Shown here one piece after another: positions 63,225-64,000 of a DNA stretch of 64,000 nt. Position 1 is the first letter of the stretch, and each line of letters begins with the position of its first letter. Made by a program: the position numbers and the translations under genes. The stretch comes from Pachyseris speciosa (Eukaryota > Cnidaria > Anthozoa > Scleractinia > Pachyseridae): NCBI GenBank assembly GCA_016490735.1, contig JAEMWC010001374.1, positions 1 to 64,000 on the forward strand, written 5' to 3'. Under the pieces are notes generated by a model. The model searched no databases. It was given only the letters and a program-made list of their open reading frames with translations, and was not told the DNA's origin.

Positions 63225-64000
63225 TTCCGCCGATGTATAACTTTTTTCATAATGTGCAGGTTATGCAATAGATACCCTTTGCAGAGGTACACGTGAAACG
63301 ATCAGTGATCTTAACAGATCGCTTAGGGCCCGATATTTTGTCAGTGTTTTGAATGAAAGGATAAGTTTTGCATCGCGAGCGCGCCGTTTAAAAATGGCAG
63401 GTCGTTCAGTTGTTTTGAAAGCGCTTCTAACTAGATAGTTACCTCCATTTTTGTCGCATTTGAATGAAATCAGCGGTGGTTGCGAAAAGATTCTAGCAGT
63501 TTCTGGATCATTTTGCAGTATCTTAAAGTTATTAAGAATGAGGGCTTTAACTGGATTATTATGAGGGTGAAATGTGAGGGTGAATGGAATTCTGTCATTC
63601 TTTTTCTTTGCGACGTCTGTAGTGCTGACTGTTCATCAAATTGCTTGGCGCGGTGATGGCCCGATTGAACCACAGAATCAGGATAGCTACGTTTCTCGAA
63701 GAACTGGCACATTTCCTCTGATTTGTTGGAAAAATCAGAGTCATCACTACATAGACGTCGAAGTCTAAGAAATTGAGAATAAGGAATGGCGTTTTTGACA
63801 CGAGGTGAATGTGAAGATGAATACAACAAAAAACTGTGAGAATCGATGAGTTTGTAGTGCACACTTTTACATAAACCGTACATAAACCGTTGACTTTGAT
63901 ATCAAGAAAGGTCAGCGAAGTTTCCGAAATTTCCCAGGTATATTTTAGAGCCGGATGAAAGGAATTAACGGCGGTTATAAATTGATTGATTTCCTCCTTG
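63225..64000 (-). pseudogene. Penelope-like element, 3' part, running off the window
   Basis: On the minus strand, from the window edge: KEEINQFITAVNSFHPALKY (end of RT), then SPRVKNAIPYSQFLRLRRLC (63883-63470), then GIYCITCTL and KKLYIGG of a GIY-YIG endonuclease near 63310-63225. Frames are broken in several places, with a stop within the endonuclease core. It is the same family as 13575-16465, in close agreement by eye. The left end at about 63225 lacks the rest of the endonuclease and the pseudo-LTR. Confidence 0.75.

Overview
The window is animal nuclear DNA. It is AT-rich, intron-bearing and dense in transposons: Penelope-like retroelements with hammerhead-type pseudo-LTRs, CR1-like LINEs, MITEs, minisatellites and a complete Maverick/Polinton. 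A short TTAGGG-type interstitial telomeric tract fits a metazoan. An anthozoan cnidarian (coral or anemone) is my best guess from the flavour of the repeats, but no host gene here proves it.

Layout. 1-9 kb: mostly non-coding DNA with MITEs, one nested inside the inverted repeat of a larger element, plus two putative minus-strand host exons near 1.3 and 2.1 kb whose splice phases agree. 9.7-13.4 kb: a decayed CR1/L2-like LINE (esterase-like ORF1, endonuclease, YADD reverse transcriptase). 13.6-16.5 kb: two Penelope fragments joined head to head. 16.9-21.6 kb: a LINE 3' fragment and otherwise featureless DNA. 21.6-42.0 kb: two near-identical copies of a 2.76 kb segment (21609-24365 and 39243-42008) and two copies of a second Penelope-like family in opposite orientation (24.4-27.6 minus, 35.6-39.2 plus). 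Between them lie two minisatellites that share a palindromic core.

42758-62291 is a complete 19.5 kb Polinton with AG...CT ends, imperfect terminal inverted repeats of 182 and 172 bp, and a perfect 6-bp target duplication TATGAC. It encodes protein-primed DNA polymerase B, an rve integrase with chromodomain, an adenovirus-type cysteine protease, an A32-type packaging ATPase, a double-jelly-roll major capsid protein, a penton, and several small virion-like proteins including a VP1-type phospholipase A2. It also has two collagen-stalk fibres, a VLTF3-like zinc-ribbon factor and two mobile nuclease-type genes (HNH; BRO-N plus VRR-NUC). The genes fall into a replication block, a leftward integration and morphogenesis block, and a rightward packaging and fibre block that diverges from one point at 55181-55194. 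The integrase, the long fibre and the HNH gene each carry one frame break, and the protease lacks an obvious start codon. The polymerase, capsid, penton and ATPase frames are intact.

The most interesting signal is a short element, (A/T)ATCTAA or a close match, placed 10-12 nt before the start codon of most structural and replication genes of the Polinton and absent from the two nuclease genes. It looks like a viral-type promoter or initiator and resembles the TCTA motif of mavirus and CroV late genes. The window ends in a third, minus-strand Penelope fragment (63225-64000).
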